Virus record (IMG/VR): IMGVR_UViG_3300030406_006012
Span: 1-29,377 of that record
Strand: one strand, 5' to 3'
Source: a virus
DNA length: 29,377 nucleotides
Shown here: in pieces, positions 8,334-16,361 of the stretch
How the letters are laid out: each line of letters starts with the position of its first letter
Numbering within the stretch: the stretch's first letter is position 1
Position numbers and translations under genes: made by a program
The notes under the pieces: generated by a model
What the model saw: the letters and a program-made list of their open reading frames with translations, nothing else
The model's database searches: none
What the model was told of the DNA's origin: nothing

Positions 8334-9533
8334 TTAAGTTTGCGTCCGTGAAATGACAATGGTTTTTTCATCGCCACCTGTTCCGTGCGTCCCTCCGGGT
8401 TCTGCTGCAAAATCAAACGTAAGCATAATATCGCCATCAAGTCCGGGGTTTGTTGCAGGTTCAGAAGTAAACACAATCTGCGGCAGATTAAACAAATACC
8501 TGTCGTTGTTTTGCATATCCAAACTAAACGCCATCATTTGTTTTGTGAATGCTTCAAATGCTGTGTCTAATGACCACGTTGTGCCGTCCAAATATACTGA
8601 CATTGTGCCAGTAATTTCTGGACTACCTTGCGGCATACGGGTGCGTTCAAGCGAACCCAAACCTTTTGCGGGTCTATTAGGTATTGCGACATTAAGTGAA
8701 AGTTCCATAATGTCATAAGACACAACGCTGTTGTTTATCCACAACGACCCAAAACCGCTTACTTCACTTGATACATCTTCAGATGCGGCGGCAGTAACAT
8801 TGCCACTTCCCGCTTTGCTTGAAGTTTGCGCACGGTTCTTACCATCAAAACCAAGACTTCCCGTAATAATTCCGTTTGGGGTCTGTGACAAACTAAAACT
8901 ATTAATCCTCGCCCCAGTCATTAAGTGGTATTTATTGCTTAAATCTTGGTATTGTTGTTGTATCGAATAGCTGTGTTCCGTGCTTCCACCAAAAATGTAT
9001 TGACCAATAATGTCAATTGAGTCACCAGACGCTTCAGTAACAAGCGTTGAAGAATTTATTACAATCCCCGTAGCACTTACCGATAGCACCTTAAACCAAC
9101 CGTTGTTTGCGGCATTGGTAAAACCCGATACGTAAATCCACTGACCTACCGCAATATTTTTTGTGTTAAAATTAGTACTTGTTGAAGTAAACTTATTTTC
9201 AACGGGTGAACCTGTTGAACTTGCGGCAATGTCAGTAGCGCCAGAAACATTTGAAGCGGTTGACCAATCAGCATCCGAACGAATAGCTGAACGCATAAAA
9301 TCGTCATACGTCTGCGCTGTAAGCTCAAAATCAAAACTTGCTGTAGGGGTAATACCAACGCGCTTACTATCTGACAACTGCGCATCCGACCTTACGGTTT
9401 GTGAACGCACACTTTCTAAACCATAAGCCATCGACCCGCTTGTAATGGGCATGGCTAAAAAATCATTACTTGGAGTTGTTCCCCAAGTCGTTTCCCTTGT
9501 AGTGGAAACTTGTACTTGATTACTGTCTGCCAT
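8334..9533 (-). CDS. Major tail tube protein
   Basis: This 399-aa protein starts MADSNQVQVSTTRETTWGT, a start typical of siphovirus tail tube proteins (family recall; 'TWGTTP...' is common in this family). It then reads as beta-rich sequence with few charged patches. The segment GWFKVLSVSATGIVIN (about residues 143-158) suggests an inserted small beta domain, as in decorated tube proteins. It sits between the tail terminator and the chaperones, the expected slot. Tube subunits stack as hexamers around the tape measure. A stem-loop follows the gene at 8273-8298. Confidence 0.85.
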   Translation of the reverse strand: MADSNQVQVSTTRETTWGTTPSNDFLAMPITSGSMAYGLESVRSQTVRSDAQLSDSKRVGITPTASFDFELTAQTYDDFMRSAIRSDADWSTASNVSGATDIAASSTGSPVENKFTSTSTNFNTKNIAVGQWIYVSGFTNAANNGWFKVLSVSATGIVINSSTLVTEASGDSIDIIGQYIFGGSTEHSYSIQQQYQDLSNKYHLMTGARINSFSLSQTPNGIITGSLGFDGKNRAQTSSKAGSGNVTAAASEDVSSEVSGFGSLWINNSVVSYDIMELSLNVAIPNRPAKGLGSLERTRMPQGSPEITGTMSVYLDGTTWSLDTAFEAFTKQMMAFSLDMQNNDRYLFNLPQIVFTSEPATNPGLDGDIMLTFDFAAEPGGTHGTGGDEKTIVISRTQT

Positions 9534-9550
9534 TTTTATTTGCCTTCCCG

Positions 9551-9985
9551 TTACGCCATTAAATCATAGCGAAACGGCGTTGTTATGTTTACTTGATAAA
9601 AAGGTTCGTCATCTTCGCGCCCGATTGGTATTACGCTTGATGCCTTAAAAACCACGCCCGAAATGGTAACACCACGCAACGCAGTGCCGACATCGTCAGC
9701 AATTGCAATTGCCGTATTTGCACCAACATCTGTAGGTGTAAAAACTTGGACAAGTATAATGCCAACTTGCCGCCATCTGCGGTTGCTCGTCCCGCCTATG
9801 CTTGCTTGATTCTGTTCGCCCGCTTGTATTGCTATTCTTGCCCAACCCTGATGCGTTGCGCTGTTAAAGTCTGTCAACGGGTCAAATGGCATATTAGGCC
9901 AAGCTATTGGGACAAGTGGCCGTAACGTGTCCATCTGAGCCTTAAATCGCGTAAGTATTGTATCGTATGTTGTTGATAAGGCCAT
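9551..9985 (-). CDS. Tail terminator protein (gpU/DUF4128-like)
   Basis: A 144-aa protein (MALSTTYDTILTRFKAQMD...) with a helical N-terminus followed by an alpha/beta domain. It resembles the DUF4128 tail terminator family, which caps the tail tube with a hexameric ring and joins it to the neck. The motif region FDPLTDFNSATHQGWARI (about residues 34-51) and the later VGIILVQVFTPTDVGANTA strand-helix element fit that family. It starts 3 nt after the HK97 gp10-like gene and ends 17 nt before the tail tube start, conserved order in siphoviruses. Assignment rests on family resemblance recalled from memory and on context. Confidence 0.75.
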   Translation of the reverse strand: MALSTTYDTILTRFKAQMDTLRPLVPIAWPNMPFDPLTDFNSATHQGWARIAIQAGEQNQASIGGTSNRRWRQVGIILVQVFTPTDVGANTAIAIADDVGTALRGVTISGVVFKASSVIPIGREDDEPFYQVNITTPFRYDLMA

Positions 9986-9988
9986 TTT

Positions 9989-10408
9989 TTACCTTAGACC
10001 GATTGCTGTTTCTTCTTCTTCAATTGAAATGGCAACCATACCCTGCGGTGCTTGTTTGCTCCACGTGCCTGACTCCAATCGTTGGATATACGGCAGGTTG
10101 TTTGCAATAAAAATACTCTGGCCTTCTTTATTTTTATCAATGTTTTTTTGTCCACGCGCAATCGTATCTGTTGCTACCGCCTCGGGTTGATTTTTCTTAA
10201 ACCGCTTACGCTCGTTTGTGTTTGCAGTAACATTTGAAACCTGCCAGTTGGCCCTTGCCCGACCCGTATCAACGGGTGTCCGGTAAACTATACGCGACAA
10301 TATATTAAGAGCAAAAGTACGCTTAAAATTTTGCGTATTATTTTTTAATTGATCAAAAACCTTATCCAATTCAACTGAAAACTTATCTGCATTTTTTTTG
10401 TTAGACAT
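9989..10408 (-). CDS. Neck protein, HK97 gp10-like
   Basis: A 139-aa basic protein containing RTPVDTGRARANW (about residues 38-50), the hallmark of the HK97 gp10/tail completion family. The rest is the expected helix-rich N-terminus and a C-terminal ESGTWSKQAPQGMV segment, where family members carry a similar 'G.S.QAP.G' element. It acts at the head-tail interface. It shares base 10408 with the upstream gene and lies 3 nt from the tail terminator. Confidence 0.85.
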   Translation of the reverse strand: MSNKKNADKFSVELDKVFDQLKNNTQNFKRTFALNILSRIVYRTPVDTGRARANWQVSNVTANTNERKRFKKNQPEAVATDTIARGQKNIDKNKEGQSIFIANNLPYIQRLESGTWSKQAPQGMVAISIEEEETAIGLR

Positions 10409-10773
10409 TATACGCGCACATGTAGAGAATATAACACATCCGAGGCACCTGCTCTTACGATTTGCACGTTAATTATTTCTAATTTATCTGTATCGTCAAC
10501 AAACTGATCGCCCACGGCAGGGACAAAATCACCGTCATCGCCTTTTGCGGCAACAAGGTATCGTCTATCGGTGTTTTTTACGACTACTCCATCGCGTTGG
10601 GATTGTTTAAAATCGTCTAAAATGCCGAACACAGAACGGTTGCTTGTTGCCGTGCTTTGTACCTTCCACGGTGTCGCTGTTGTTGGGGTTTGGGTTTGCC
10701 TGTTAATATCATAACTAACACCGTGCGTTTCAAGTAAGCGTTTTGCAAGATCAACTTTTGCTGCATTACTCAT
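10408..10773 (-). CDS. Head closure/head-tail connector protein, small
   Basis: A 121-aa protein (MSNAAKVDLAKRLLETHGV...) between the DnaT-like adaptor and the gp10-like protein. Text such as VQSTATSNRSVFGILDDF and GDQFVDDTDKLEIINVQIVRAG suggests a short beta barrel as in head-closure (stopper) proteins, which prevent DNA leak until the tail binds. The 1-nt gap and 1-nt overlap with its neighbours fit a coupled operon. The role is inferred from position, as no family signature is obvious. Confidence 0.6.
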   Translation of the reverse strand: MSNAAKVDLAKRLLETHGVSYDINRQTQTPTTATPWKVQSTATSNRSVFGILDDFKQSQRDGVVVKNTDRRYLVAAKGDDGDFVPAVGDQFVDDTDKLEIINVQIVRAGASDVLYSLHVRV

Positions 10774-10774
10774 T

Positions 10775-11281
10775 TTACGCTCTTTCTATCTCACCCGACA
10801 TTGTACTGCGCAACGTCCCAAGACCGCCAATTATACGAACAATCATAGGTATAAACGGTTCAACAGAAGCATTTGAAAAGTATTCCACTTTTATCGGTCC
10901 GACTTCTTCTGTTTTGGTTTCGCCGCCACGGTCGTAGTTTTGATTAAGTGGTTTAGTAAGATGCAAAAGCGCAAGTTCGCACGTTGCGTCTTTTACTCTT
11001 TGCGGTACTGTGTTTGTTGCTATTGTCCGATCTTCATAATCTGTTGCGTCTGATCTTGGCCAAGCTAACGGTTGCGTCAAGCTAAAGACTTCGCCAGTAA
11101 ATAAAAACATGCCATCAACTGATGTGGTCGCGTATCGCAACGCACCTTCTTTTTTCGCGGTTGTTGCACTTGTCCATGTTGTCGGTCCGCTATGATTATC
11201 GAAATATGTTGTTGCATCAGCTACAGATATGTAGCTGTCTGCTCCTGTAACCACAGACCCGTCTTCGACAATTAAGGCCAT
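10775..11281 (-). CDS. Head-tail adaptor (annotated in the family as DnaT-like)
   Basis: A 168-aa protein starting MALIVEDGSVVTGADSYIS, with VADATTYFDNH and AWPRSD, patterns I associate with the phage family usually named 'DnaT-like ssDNA-binding' but whose place after the coat gene marks it as a head-tail adaptor (gp6/gp15-like). The AWPR element is characteristic. A strong ribosome site (GAGG, 8-9 nt from the ATG) lies in the end of the preceding 52-aa gene. It probably forms the ring beneath the portal. The DNA-binding name should not be taken as functional evidence. Confidence 0.75.
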   Translation of the reverse strand: MALIVEDGSVVTGADSYISVADATTYFDNHSGPTTWTSATTAKKEGALRYATTSVDGMFLFTGEVFSLTQPLAWPRSDATDYEDRTIATNTVPQRVKDATCELALLHLTKPLNQNYDRGGETKTEEVGPIKVEYFSNASVEPFIPMIVRIIGGLGTLRSTMSGEIERA

Positions 11282-11283
11282 TT

Positions 11284-11442
11284 CTATTCCTCAGTTGACG
11301 TTTCTTCTATTTTTTTTGGTTGCGCCTTTTTTCTTGGCGTCGGTTTTTCTTCTTTATATCCTTCGTTTTTCCAATGCTCTTCTGCGCTACTGCCCTCATC
11401 TACGACTACCGTTTCTTTGCCTTTATACAGTGTTTTTACCAT
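11284..11442 (-). CDS. Small 52-aa charged protein downstream of the coat gene
   Basis: ATG at 11442, stop at 11284-11286: MVKTLYKGKETVVVDEG... ending in a Lys/Glu/Pro-rich tail (PTPRKKAQPKKIEETSTEE). It lies right after the strong terminator that follows the coat gene and its stop is 3 nt before the adaptor start. Short proteins of this type with a 'YKG.E..V.' start and a charged, disordered tail are common after coat genes and may be minor head proteins, though I cannot assign a function. The reading frame is shorter than 60 codons and easily overlooked. AGG lies just upstream of the start. Confidence 0.7.
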   Translation of the reverse strand: MVKTLYKGKETVVVDEGSSAEEHWKNEGYKEEKPTPRKKAQPKKIEETSTEE

Positions 11443-11457
11443 TTTTTACCTGTTTAT

Positions 11458-11491
11458 AAAAAAAGGGGGAAGGGGATTATCCCCTTCCCCC
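11458..11491 (-). terminator. Strong intrinsic terminator after the coat protein gene
   Basis: A perfect 12-bp inverted repeat (GGGGGAAGGGGA, 11465-11476, with 11480-11491, 3-nt loop) is followed on the minus strand by seven T (11458-11464). It lies 14 nt past the coat protein stop. Since the connector and tail genes continue in the same direction without an obvious new promoter, it probably reduces rather than ends transcription, favouring coat protein mRNA over downstream genes. Confidence 0.9.
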
Positions 11492-11505
11492 AATAGTAAT
11501 AAAAA

Positions 11506-12615
11506 TTAACCCAAAACGCGAGTAAGCAGATCGCCCTGTATAACCTTTGCGCCACAAAGGACATCAATGCTAATCGTGTCTGTCTTGGTCGATCCGTCAT
11601 AGTCAAAGACTATACGCAGACCTAAACCACGGTCAGCAATATATTCCGCACGTGCCGCGCCAGAGGGCAATTCTAAAGGAACAGCGGCATACGTGAGGCC
11701 GTTGGGGTGACCAGCAATGTTCATAACGTGATCGGTCGTTTCAAACGTCAGTGCGGCATTGTCAGCTACTGCCGCACCAAGACCCGTTTCTTCAATCGTG
11801 ATAGAAGTCGAACCATTCGTTGCCAACACTACGTGCTGTTTCGTATCACCTGCGACCGTGAAAACGTCCCCGACTTTGATAGTATTGCTACCGCCATCAA
11901 CCGTAAGCGTTGTTACACCTGCGGCAAACCCACTCCCACTATTGATAAGATAAGAAGCCGGACCGTTCGTGTCGTGCGACGCAATGTTTTGATCCATGTA
12001 GAAATCAGTGCCGAGAATACGGCCCATGCTGGCTTCGCGCAATGCGGCACCACCATCACCACGCTGATCGGCCTGTAGAACCTGCGTCACGTTTCCAAGC
12101 ATATCCGCTTTGGCTTGACTGTCAAGGATAGCAATACGGCCACGGGTCGGAACCTTCAAATCATCCATTTTCTTGACTACAGCAACCATATCAGCCAATG
12201 AATCGGGTGGATCACCTGCTGTGCCAACAAAGTTTGGAATCTGGTTTGCCTTACCCAAAATATAAGCGTCAATACTCTGCGCGATAGCAGATACTGCAGG
12301 TTCCAACAGTTGCTGACGGAAGTTTTCAAGTTCAAGCGTCCACTGCTTTGAGGTCACTGCAAACGTGACGTCAAAATGCTTTTCAAGCGTGAGGTTTCTG
12401 CTTGATTCCGTAGCGTCTTGCGTGGTTGTAGTTGAAGTAAATTCTTGTGCAGTAAACGATGCAGGTCCGCGCACGCTTATCGTATCGCCGACTTTTGCGC
12501 CTCTAAACTCGTCCGCATATGAACGGTTGAACAAATTAGCCGCAACCAGTTCGTTTTCAAGGATGAGTAGAGCTTCGCGCCCGATAACACTTGGGGTAAG
12601 AAATGTATTTGCCAT
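11506..12615 (-). CDS. Major capsid protein, P22 coat-type (HK97 fold)
   Basis: A 369-aa protein starting MANTFLTPSVIGREALLIL, with ENELVAANLFNRSYADEF, VGDTISVRGP and LEKHFDVTFAVTSKQWTLEL, which I recognise as the P22 gp5-type coat family. A likely inserted beta domain (about residues 225-295) holds the DG[ST] and VAGDTKQHVVLATNG text seen in coat I-domains. The ATG at 12613-12615 has an AAAGGCG ribosome site. The scaffold gene lies 19 nt upstream and a strong terminator downstream. The P22-type coat in a siphovirus tail context is a known combination. Confidence 0.9.
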   Translation of the reverse strand: MANTFLTPSVIGREALLILENELVAANLFNRSYADEFRGAKVGDTISVRGPASFTAQEFTSTTTTQDATESSRNLTLEKHFDVTFAVTSKQWTLELENFRQQLLEPAVSAIAQSIDAYILGKANQIPNFVGTAGDPPDSLADMVAVVKKMDDLKVPTRGRIAILDSQAKADMLGNVTQVLQADQRGDGGAALREASMGRILGTDFYMDQNIASHDTNGPASYLINSGSGFAAGVTTLTVDGGSNTIKVGDVFTVAGDTKQHVVLATNGSTSITIEETGLGAAVADNAALTFETTDHVMNIAGHPNGLTYAAVPLELPSGAARAEYIADRGLGLRIVFDYDGSTKTDTISIDVLCGAKVIQGDLLTRVLG

Positions 12616-12634
12616 TATTTTTCGCCTTTATTGA

Positions 12635-13429
12635 TTATGCAGGGATAAGACCCTGCTCACGTGCTTTTCTATATTCGTTGAGCGTCATTGACGCAACTTC
12701 TTCGGGCGTATATGCCCTTTCTGGACTGCTTTGTGCTGTCGTGCTGTCTGGAGTTGAACCTCCACCCGACTGACCGTTTGCCTTAAAAGCCACAGCAAGT
12801 TCTTTATCGTTTTTGCGTTCAGCAACAAGCTCGTCAAAGCCCATAGGCGTAAGGTCTTTACCTGTTATCCTTGGTGTGCCTTCAGCATCAACGATCTCGA
12901 CAACGACTTTCCCCTCTTCGTCTGTTTTCGCTTGCACTTCATTTTTCAAAATCGGCATTAAAAGGCGTGGGTTGCCCCCTGCCTCAATAATCGCAGTTTG
13001 CAGTTTTGTGTCAATAAGCAATTCTTTGATTTGTTCCATGCGGGAATCAGCCAAAGACTGTACGGGCGCAACAGCTTTTTCTGTATTTTCACGCGCTGAA
13101 CGTTTGATGTTTTCAAGTTCCTGTTTCATCCGCTGTAACGCCTCAGATTCATCGCCTTGTTGCATCTTCAAAGAATTTAATTGCTCTACTGCCTCGGCCA
13201 CTTCTGCTGCACTCATACCTAAACTTGTAAATTGCTTTAGTCCGTTTTCCGCAGTTGCGGCACGTTCCTTTAATTTACCAAGCGTAGACTTAAGTCCTTG
13301 TATATTTTCTAACGCATAGCCCCCATCGGGAGCAACAGACAATATAAAACCGCCACCCTCGTTTTCCGTATAATATTCTTTCACGTTTTCGGGTATATCT
13401 TCGGCTGTTTCATATAAGGGTTTCAGCAT
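12635..13429 (-). CDS. Capsid scaffolding protein
   Basis: A 264-aa, acidic, strongly helical protein directly upstream of the coat gene. It starts MLKPLYETAEDIPENVKEYY, a start typical of phage scaffold proteins, then has a long heptad-rich coiled coil (residues about 50-140: LKSTLGKLKERAATAENGLK and on) and a Pro/Ser/Thr-rich region, with a basic C-terminal stretch (NEYRKAREQGLIPA) where scaffolds contact the coat. The ATG at 13429 has GAGG 6-7 nt upstream. It guides procapsid assembly and leaves before DNA packaging. No protease gene is visible nearby, so removal may be by exit, as in P22. Confidence 0.85.
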   Translation of the reverse strand: MLKPLYETAEDIPENVKEYYTENEGGGFILSVAPDGGYALENIQGLKSTLGKLKERAATAENGLKQFTSLGMSAAEVAEAVEQLNSLKMQQGDESEALQRMKQELENIKRSARENTEKAVAPVQSLADSRMEQIKELLIDTKLQTAIIEAGGNPRLLMPILKNEVQAKTDEEGKVVVEIVDAEGTPRITGKDLTPMGFDELVAERKNDKELAVAFKANGQSGGGSTPDSTTAQSSPERAYTPEEVASMTLNEYRKAREQGLIPA

Positions 13430-13479
13430 ACTATCCTCATCGGTTAACTTGGACTCGCCAAGGGATTGAAAGGCATCGC

Positions 13480-14583
13480 CTATATTTTTTCTAAATTTTT
13501 AAGCTCGTCGAGCGTAAGGATTTTTCCATTATTATTAGAAAATTCTGTGATTTTTATTTTATTGCCACGGAATAGTTGGGTTCGTTTTTCACCCAACACT
13601 TGCTTTTGCACTGATCTCGGTTGTTTCCTTAACCATTGCCCATAATTAACATCAGACGGGACTGTGCCGTTCATACTCGCCCTTGCGCCTACTGGGGCAT
13701 CTGCAACGTCTAATCCCATTTCTTTATATGATTTTAAAACTGGCGTCATGGTGCAACGGCAATTTATATGAGCAGGTGGTTCTCTGTGTTTTGTTCCGCT
13801 TTTATACACTTTACCGTCCAACCCAGCGCACTCTAAACATGTTCTCGTATCAAGAGTCGCGACCCATTTGACCCCTTTAATTATATCATCGTTCTGTTGA
13901 AACGTTTCTTGTCGTGCTTTGTTTGACACATTATTGATTGCTGTGCGAACAATACCTTCCGCTTTCCTTCTCGTTGTTTGCAGTATCCCGTCTTTGAATT
14001 TATTTGCTCGCGTCCCGCGCACACGTTGAACCATTTGGCCAACTGTTTGTCCTTCGGCCGCACCTAAACGTATGGCTCTTTCAAGTTCATCTTGCGTTGA
14101 ACGCTGTATTTTTTTAAACCATTGATCTAATGGCGTCCCATCTATGACCGTATTTATTGCTATTGAACGTAGTAATTCTGGATTTGGTATCGCCGTCACG
14201 ATATCAATAGGTGACAGTTCTTTGACTAAACTTTGAAACCATTGTGCTTCATTTTTAGTAAGCTCAAGAAGCATAGGTTTCAAACCGCTTCTGGCTTCCG
14301 TGAATGTTTTTGAATTTAGTTTGGCAATAAACGCAAAAAGTTGCTTCATTCTTGCCGTAGTAGCAACACCAGCGTCTAAACCTACTCTGCCTATTTTATC
14401 ATACCGCTTAACGATTTGCGCTAATATATCGGATTCTAATTGGCCAATAAGTTTATTTACTTTCACCACCTCTGAGGTGCTGAGTTGTTGTATATACGCT
14501 TGATGGCGTATAATTCTATCCATGATTTCATCATTTAGTGTAGGGTTTTTTACGATGTCCCTTTTTACACTTTGCTTGTTCAA
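13480..14583 (-). CDS. Head morphogenesis protein, SPP1 gp7/MuF-like
   Basis: A 367-aa protein with the family core at residues about 240-285: LDTRTCLECAGLDGKVY followed by PPAHINCRC, with the two CxxC-type clusters and the His characteristic of the phage head morphogenesis (Mu gpF/SPP1 gp7) domain. Family members are minor capsid proteins bound to the portal and may be ejected with DNA. The upstream part is helical (LIGQLESDILAQIVKRY). The start is a TTG at 14583 that overlaps the portal stop (TTGA, 4 nt), so coupling is likely; a later ATG at 14523 is possible. No toxin or ADP-ribosyltransferase domain is attached to the C-terminus. Confidence 0.88.
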   Translation of the reverse strand: MNKQSVKRDIVKNPTLNDEIMDRIIRHQAYIQQLSTSEVVKVNKLIGQLESDILAQIVKRYDKIGRVGLDAGVATTARMKQLFAFIAKLNSKTFTEARSGLKPMLLELTKNEAQWFQSLVKELSPIDIVTAIPNPELLRSIAINTVIDGTPLDQWFKKIQRSTQDELERAIRLGAAEGQTVGQMVQRVRGTRANKFKDGILQTTRRKAEGIVRTAINNVSNKARQETFQQNDDIIKGVKWVATLDTRTCLECAGLDGKVYKSGTKHREPPAHINCRCTMTPVLKSYKEMGLDVADAPVGARASMNGTVPSDVNYGQWLRKQPRSVQKQVLGEKRTQLFRGNKIKITEFSNNNGKILTLDELKNLEKI

Positions 14584-16001
14584 TCTTCGTCACCAATAAA
14601 CGGGTCTTCTGTCTCAAGACCTGCTATGATCTCGTCAACCTCAACAGTTTCGTGATACAAACCTCTACGTTTACGTTCTGCCAGATATGTTCTTCTGTCC
14701 AACACGCCTAACTTATAATCTTCTCTGATTTCAGTAAGCTCACTGCCGTTTACAATAGTGTAGCCAAGATCCTCAGATATATTTACTTTCGGTGCCGTTT
14801 CGGGGTTGCGCCTATCCCATTCCGCGCATAGCTGAAGGCATTCATATAAACCTTGCTCCATCAGCATCACATAGGCTTCAATGTCACTTACTTCGCGCCC
14901 TGCCTCAATAGCCAACTCCGTTGCTGTTGGATTGCCTGTTTTCCTTTGCAATGGCGCCATGCCCATGTGTTGCATTTGGTTTTCAAGTTCACGAAGGGCA
15001 TCCGATCCTACTTTAACTGCTGAGCCATTTGTCTCAACAACAGTAACGTCGCTTTGAGGGTCTTTGTTGCCGAAGATTTTGTATGGTCCGATTTCTAAAG
15101 ACGTCAAATCTTCTTTAGAAAATCCTCTGAAAAATAACATCGGCACACGTGCGACCTGCTCTATATTGTCTTGATCGCTTTGGTTTCGCCAGTGTTTAGC
15201 GTTTAAATGCGCCATGCCTTCCAATGGCGGTTCGCTCTCCAACATTCCTTTTTTGTTTGCATACACTGTAATCAACGGTATTTTGCCCAGTGTATTGGGG
15301 AAAATGTTCTCCTCTGGAAGCACCCATATTTCTTCATCATCGTCATCGCCGATATTTTCCCATACCTGTATATCTTGCAACGACCAAACAACAACTACTT
15401 CTTTATTTTCTTTGATATATGGGTTGTCTTTTTGTACGGGGATCAAATGCCTTACGTGGAGGCGCGTAAGTATTTCTGCGCCACCGACACGCATTGAATC
15501 CCAATTTATTATATTTTGCGGTGAAACGCGAACCAAATACGGACGTAGATTTAATTGCTGTTCATCGGCTAAAGTAAGCTCACGGCCAAGCGCATTTTGT
15601 AATTCCGTTGTGTTGGGGTATTCGGCCATGATATGCGTTTTGCCATACAGCAAAAGGTCAGTAAAGCATTCACGACTAAAAACTGTAAGGTTCCTACCCG
15701 TTTGGTCTACATTTGCCGCTATATTTACATAAAATTCTTCTGCGCCTTCTTCAAGCGTAACAGCACTGCCGAACGGTTTACCTGCCAAGTCTTGTACTGT
15801 TTTTTTGAATTCCTCTAACAAAACGCTGTTGTTCAGCCGCACTATATACCGATCCCTTGTTTCTTTGGGATATTCTGGTAGGTATTTTTGTGCTTGATGC
15901 CTCATGGCTAACGTGCCGCCCATCAAAGCGTCGATGAGGTGCCACTTCTCAGCCATTTTTTTATATGCGGCATTCGGTGTGTTTACTGTTATTTGTGCCA
16001 T
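14580..16001 (-). CDS. Portal protein (DUF4055 family)
   Basis: A 473-aa protein starting MAQITVNTPNAAYKKMAEKWH, with YLPEYPKETRDRYIVRL and LGKIPLITVYANKKG, features of the DUF4055 family of phage proteins used as portals. It forms the dodecameric ring for DNA entry and exit. It lies between terminase and the MuF-like protein, as expected. The AWDRR-like helix near the end (CAEWDRRNPETAPK) is a region recurring in that family. ATG at 16001, 31 nt downstream of the small coiled-coil gene. Confidence 0.88.
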   Translation of the reverse strand: MAQITVNTPNAAYKKMAEKWHLIDALMGGTLAMRHQAQKYLPEYPKETRDRYIVRLNNSVLLEEFKKTVQDLAGKPFGSAVTLEEGAEEFYVNIAANVDQTGRNLTVFSRECFTDLLLYGKTHIMAEYPNTTELQNALGRELTLADEQQLNLRPYLVRVSPQNIINWDSMRVGGAEILTRLHVRHLIPVQKDNPYIKENKEVVVVWSLQDIQVWENIGDDDDEEIWVLPEENIFPNTLGKIPLITVYANKKGMLESEPPLEGMAHLNAKHWRNQSDQDNIEQVARVPMLFFRGFSKEDLTSLEIGPYKIFGNKDPQSDVTVVETNGSAVKVGSDALRELENQMQHMGMAPLQRKTGNPTATELAIEAGREVSDIEAYVMLMEQGLYECLQLCAEWDRRNPETAPKVNISEDLGYTIVNGSELTEIREDYKLGVLDRRTYLAERKRRGLYHETVEVDEIIAGLETEDPFIGDED

Positions 16002-16032
16002 AATCCAATTTTATCTTTTGTAGTGTTTTTTG

Positions 16033-16239
16033 TCAAGAACGTTCTTCTGTAGGCTTATCTACAATATTGTTATACAAAACAAGCAATTCAGTGTGCGCCT
16101 TCCATAATGCCGCAACTTCGTTTTGCAACATCTTAATTTCTGTTTGTGGCTTTTTATCTGGCTTTGGCTTCATTTTGCTCGGTATTTTTTTGCCTGTCAG
16201 TTGTGCGTATTCGTTTTTCGTAATAGTTGTTTTTGGCAT
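16033..16239 (-). CDS. Small coiled-coil protein between terminase and portal
   Basis: A 68-aa protein: a very basic, Lys/Pro-rich first half (KKIPSKMKPKPDKKPQ) followed by a coiled coil (IKMLQNEVAALWKAHTELL) and an acidic end. Unrecognised. It could bind DNA or terminase, but that is a guess. There is no recognisable Shine-Dalgarno before its ATG (the upstream sequence is A-rich), and the start lies only 11 nt from a 12-bp inverted repeat (16251-16333). Expression is therefore likely to depend on that structure or on re-initiation. Confidence 0.65.
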   Translation of the reverse strand: MPKTTITKNEYAQLTGKKIPSKMKPKPDKKPQTEIKMLQNEVAALWKAHTELLVLYNNIVDKPTEERS

Positions 16240-16250
16240 TTTTTTATTTC

Positions 16251-16333
16251 AAGGGTAGTGGCCACCTGCTATGCGATCGCTATGTTCGTAGGCTTTCTAC
16301 GAACTATACAGATGCTCCCCTGCCACTACCCTT
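16251..16333 (-). other. Large structured element between terminase and the small gene
   Basis: A perfect 12-bp inverted repeat AAGGGTAGTGGC (16251-16262) with 16322-16333 encloses a second perfect 8-bp hairpin GTTCGTAG/CTACGAAC (16284-16291 with 16297-16304, loop of 5) and the palindrome GCGATCGC (16273-16280). The whole lies between the terminase stop and the next ATG. It is not followed by a T-run, so not a plain terminator; it may be an RNA processing site, a regulatory leader, or a protein site for packaging. Confidence 0.6.
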
Positions 16334-16361
16334 TAATTTCTTGCATGGGGTAGTTTTTAAA

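Noticed and set aside
16251-16333. Possible tRNA or tmRNA
   Set aside because: Arm lengths do not fit, and no TTCGA-type T-loop with flanking stem or CCA end was found.
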